Position numbers and translations under genes: made by a program
Assembly: GCA_006937955.1 (NCBI GenBank)
Contig: SSNP01000008.1
Coordinates: 6,810,083 to 6,874,082, forward strand
Direction: 5' to 3'
Source: Pachypanchax playfairii
Taxonomy: Eukaryota; Chordata; Actinopteri; Cyprinodontiformes; Aplocheilidae
DNA length: 64,000 nucleotides
Shown here: positions 63,840 to 64,000 of the stretch, one piece after another
Layout of the letters: the number at the start of each line of letters is the position of its first letter
Numbering within the stretch: the stretch's first letter is position 1
The notes under the pieces: model-generated
What the model was told of the DNA's origin: nothing
Seen by the model: the letters and a program-made list of their open reading frames with translations, nothing else
Database searches by the model: none

Positions 63840-63925
63840 AGACTGGAACCATTTTTTACCCTGAAACTCTTTCAAGGACACCCTGGTGGGCCATGGACCC
63901 CAATCTGGGTTTGAGAGAAGCACTG
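63840..63925 (-). mobile_element. Possible hAT-like non-autonomous element end
   Basis: On the minus strand, CAGTGCTTCTCTCAAAC begins at 63,925 and is followed by a 'GGGGTCCATGG' and 'CAGGGTGTCCTTGAAAGAG' phrase. This resembles the CAGNGGTTCTCAAAC terminal repeat and the body of fish hAT-type MITEs. The second end and an 8-bp target duplication were not located. Confidence 0.4.
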
Positions 63926-64000
63926 GGCTGGCCTACAGCAGCCCTCCCAGTCTCAGACCATGGTATGGCTCCTATTAGCAGTGCTTGCCATGGGAGTATG

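Larger units (their letters stand above)
52378..64000 (+). other. slit3: slit3 intron 1 (partial)
   Basis: Starts with the GTAAGT donor. No second-exon sequence (an LRR segment continuing from ...ERL) was found up to the window end, so the intron exceeds 11.6 kb; very long first introns are usual in vertebrate Slit genes. It contains GT/CA simple runs, a pyrimidine tract (about 56,220-56,480), purine-rich tracts (about 60,800-61,260 and 62,574-62,970) and a repeat end near 63,925. The frames reported in these tracts are low-complexity and not genes. Confidence 0.75.

Overview
The window looks like nuclear DNA of a teleost fish, probably a percomorph. It is AT-rich and intron- or intergenic-like, with almost no long open frames. 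Splice sites are of vertebrate type, CA/GT microsatellites are frequent, and fish-type Tc1 transposons and non-LTR retrotransposon debris are scattered through it. There is no sign of bacterial operons, CRISPR arrays, rRNA or tRNA. Nearly all open frames of 60-150 codons are chance frames in non-coding DNA or opposite-strand shadows of purine/pyrimidine-rich tracts.

Layout. (1) 1-6,700: non-coding DNA with a dead R2/R4-type retrotransposon end (about 2,750-3,017) and a short interspersed repeat (about 3,689-3,900). (2) 6,796-8,343: the 5' end of a minus-strand gene. A CpG-rich region with three CCAAT boxes lies upstream of a non-coding first exon with a good splice donor, followed by an exon that encodes a start codon and a secretory signal peptide. 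The rest of that gene was not found. (3) 8,350-27,811: a long gene-free stretch with an interspersed repeat (10,138-10,625), a heavily mutated Tc1-like element (10,880-11,866) and two CTCF-like motifs in convergent orientation (9,350 and 20,556). (4) 27,812-28,688: a young-looking Tc1-like transposon whose left half is missing behind a run of ten N; its transposase frame is intact up to the gap. (5) 28,690-51,640: gene-poor DNA with one speculative Ig/cytokine-receptor-like exon (30,684-30,915), two retroelement 3' tails and several candidate regulatory blocks. (6) 51,640-64,000: the 5' region, first coding exon (52,187-52,377) and the start of a very long first intron of a slit gene, best matched to slit3.

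The only confidently named host gene is slit3, a secreted axon-guidance and vascular-guidance ligand for Robo receptors. The about 43 kb between the minus-strand signal-peptide gene and slit3 is most simply read as its upstream intergenic territory, which in developmental genes often carries enhancers; several candidate elements are listed with modest confidence. I did not find a convincing new biological system. The observations most worth following up are the orphan signal-peptide gene, the receptor-like exon, the CTCF arrangement and the collapsed transposon gap.
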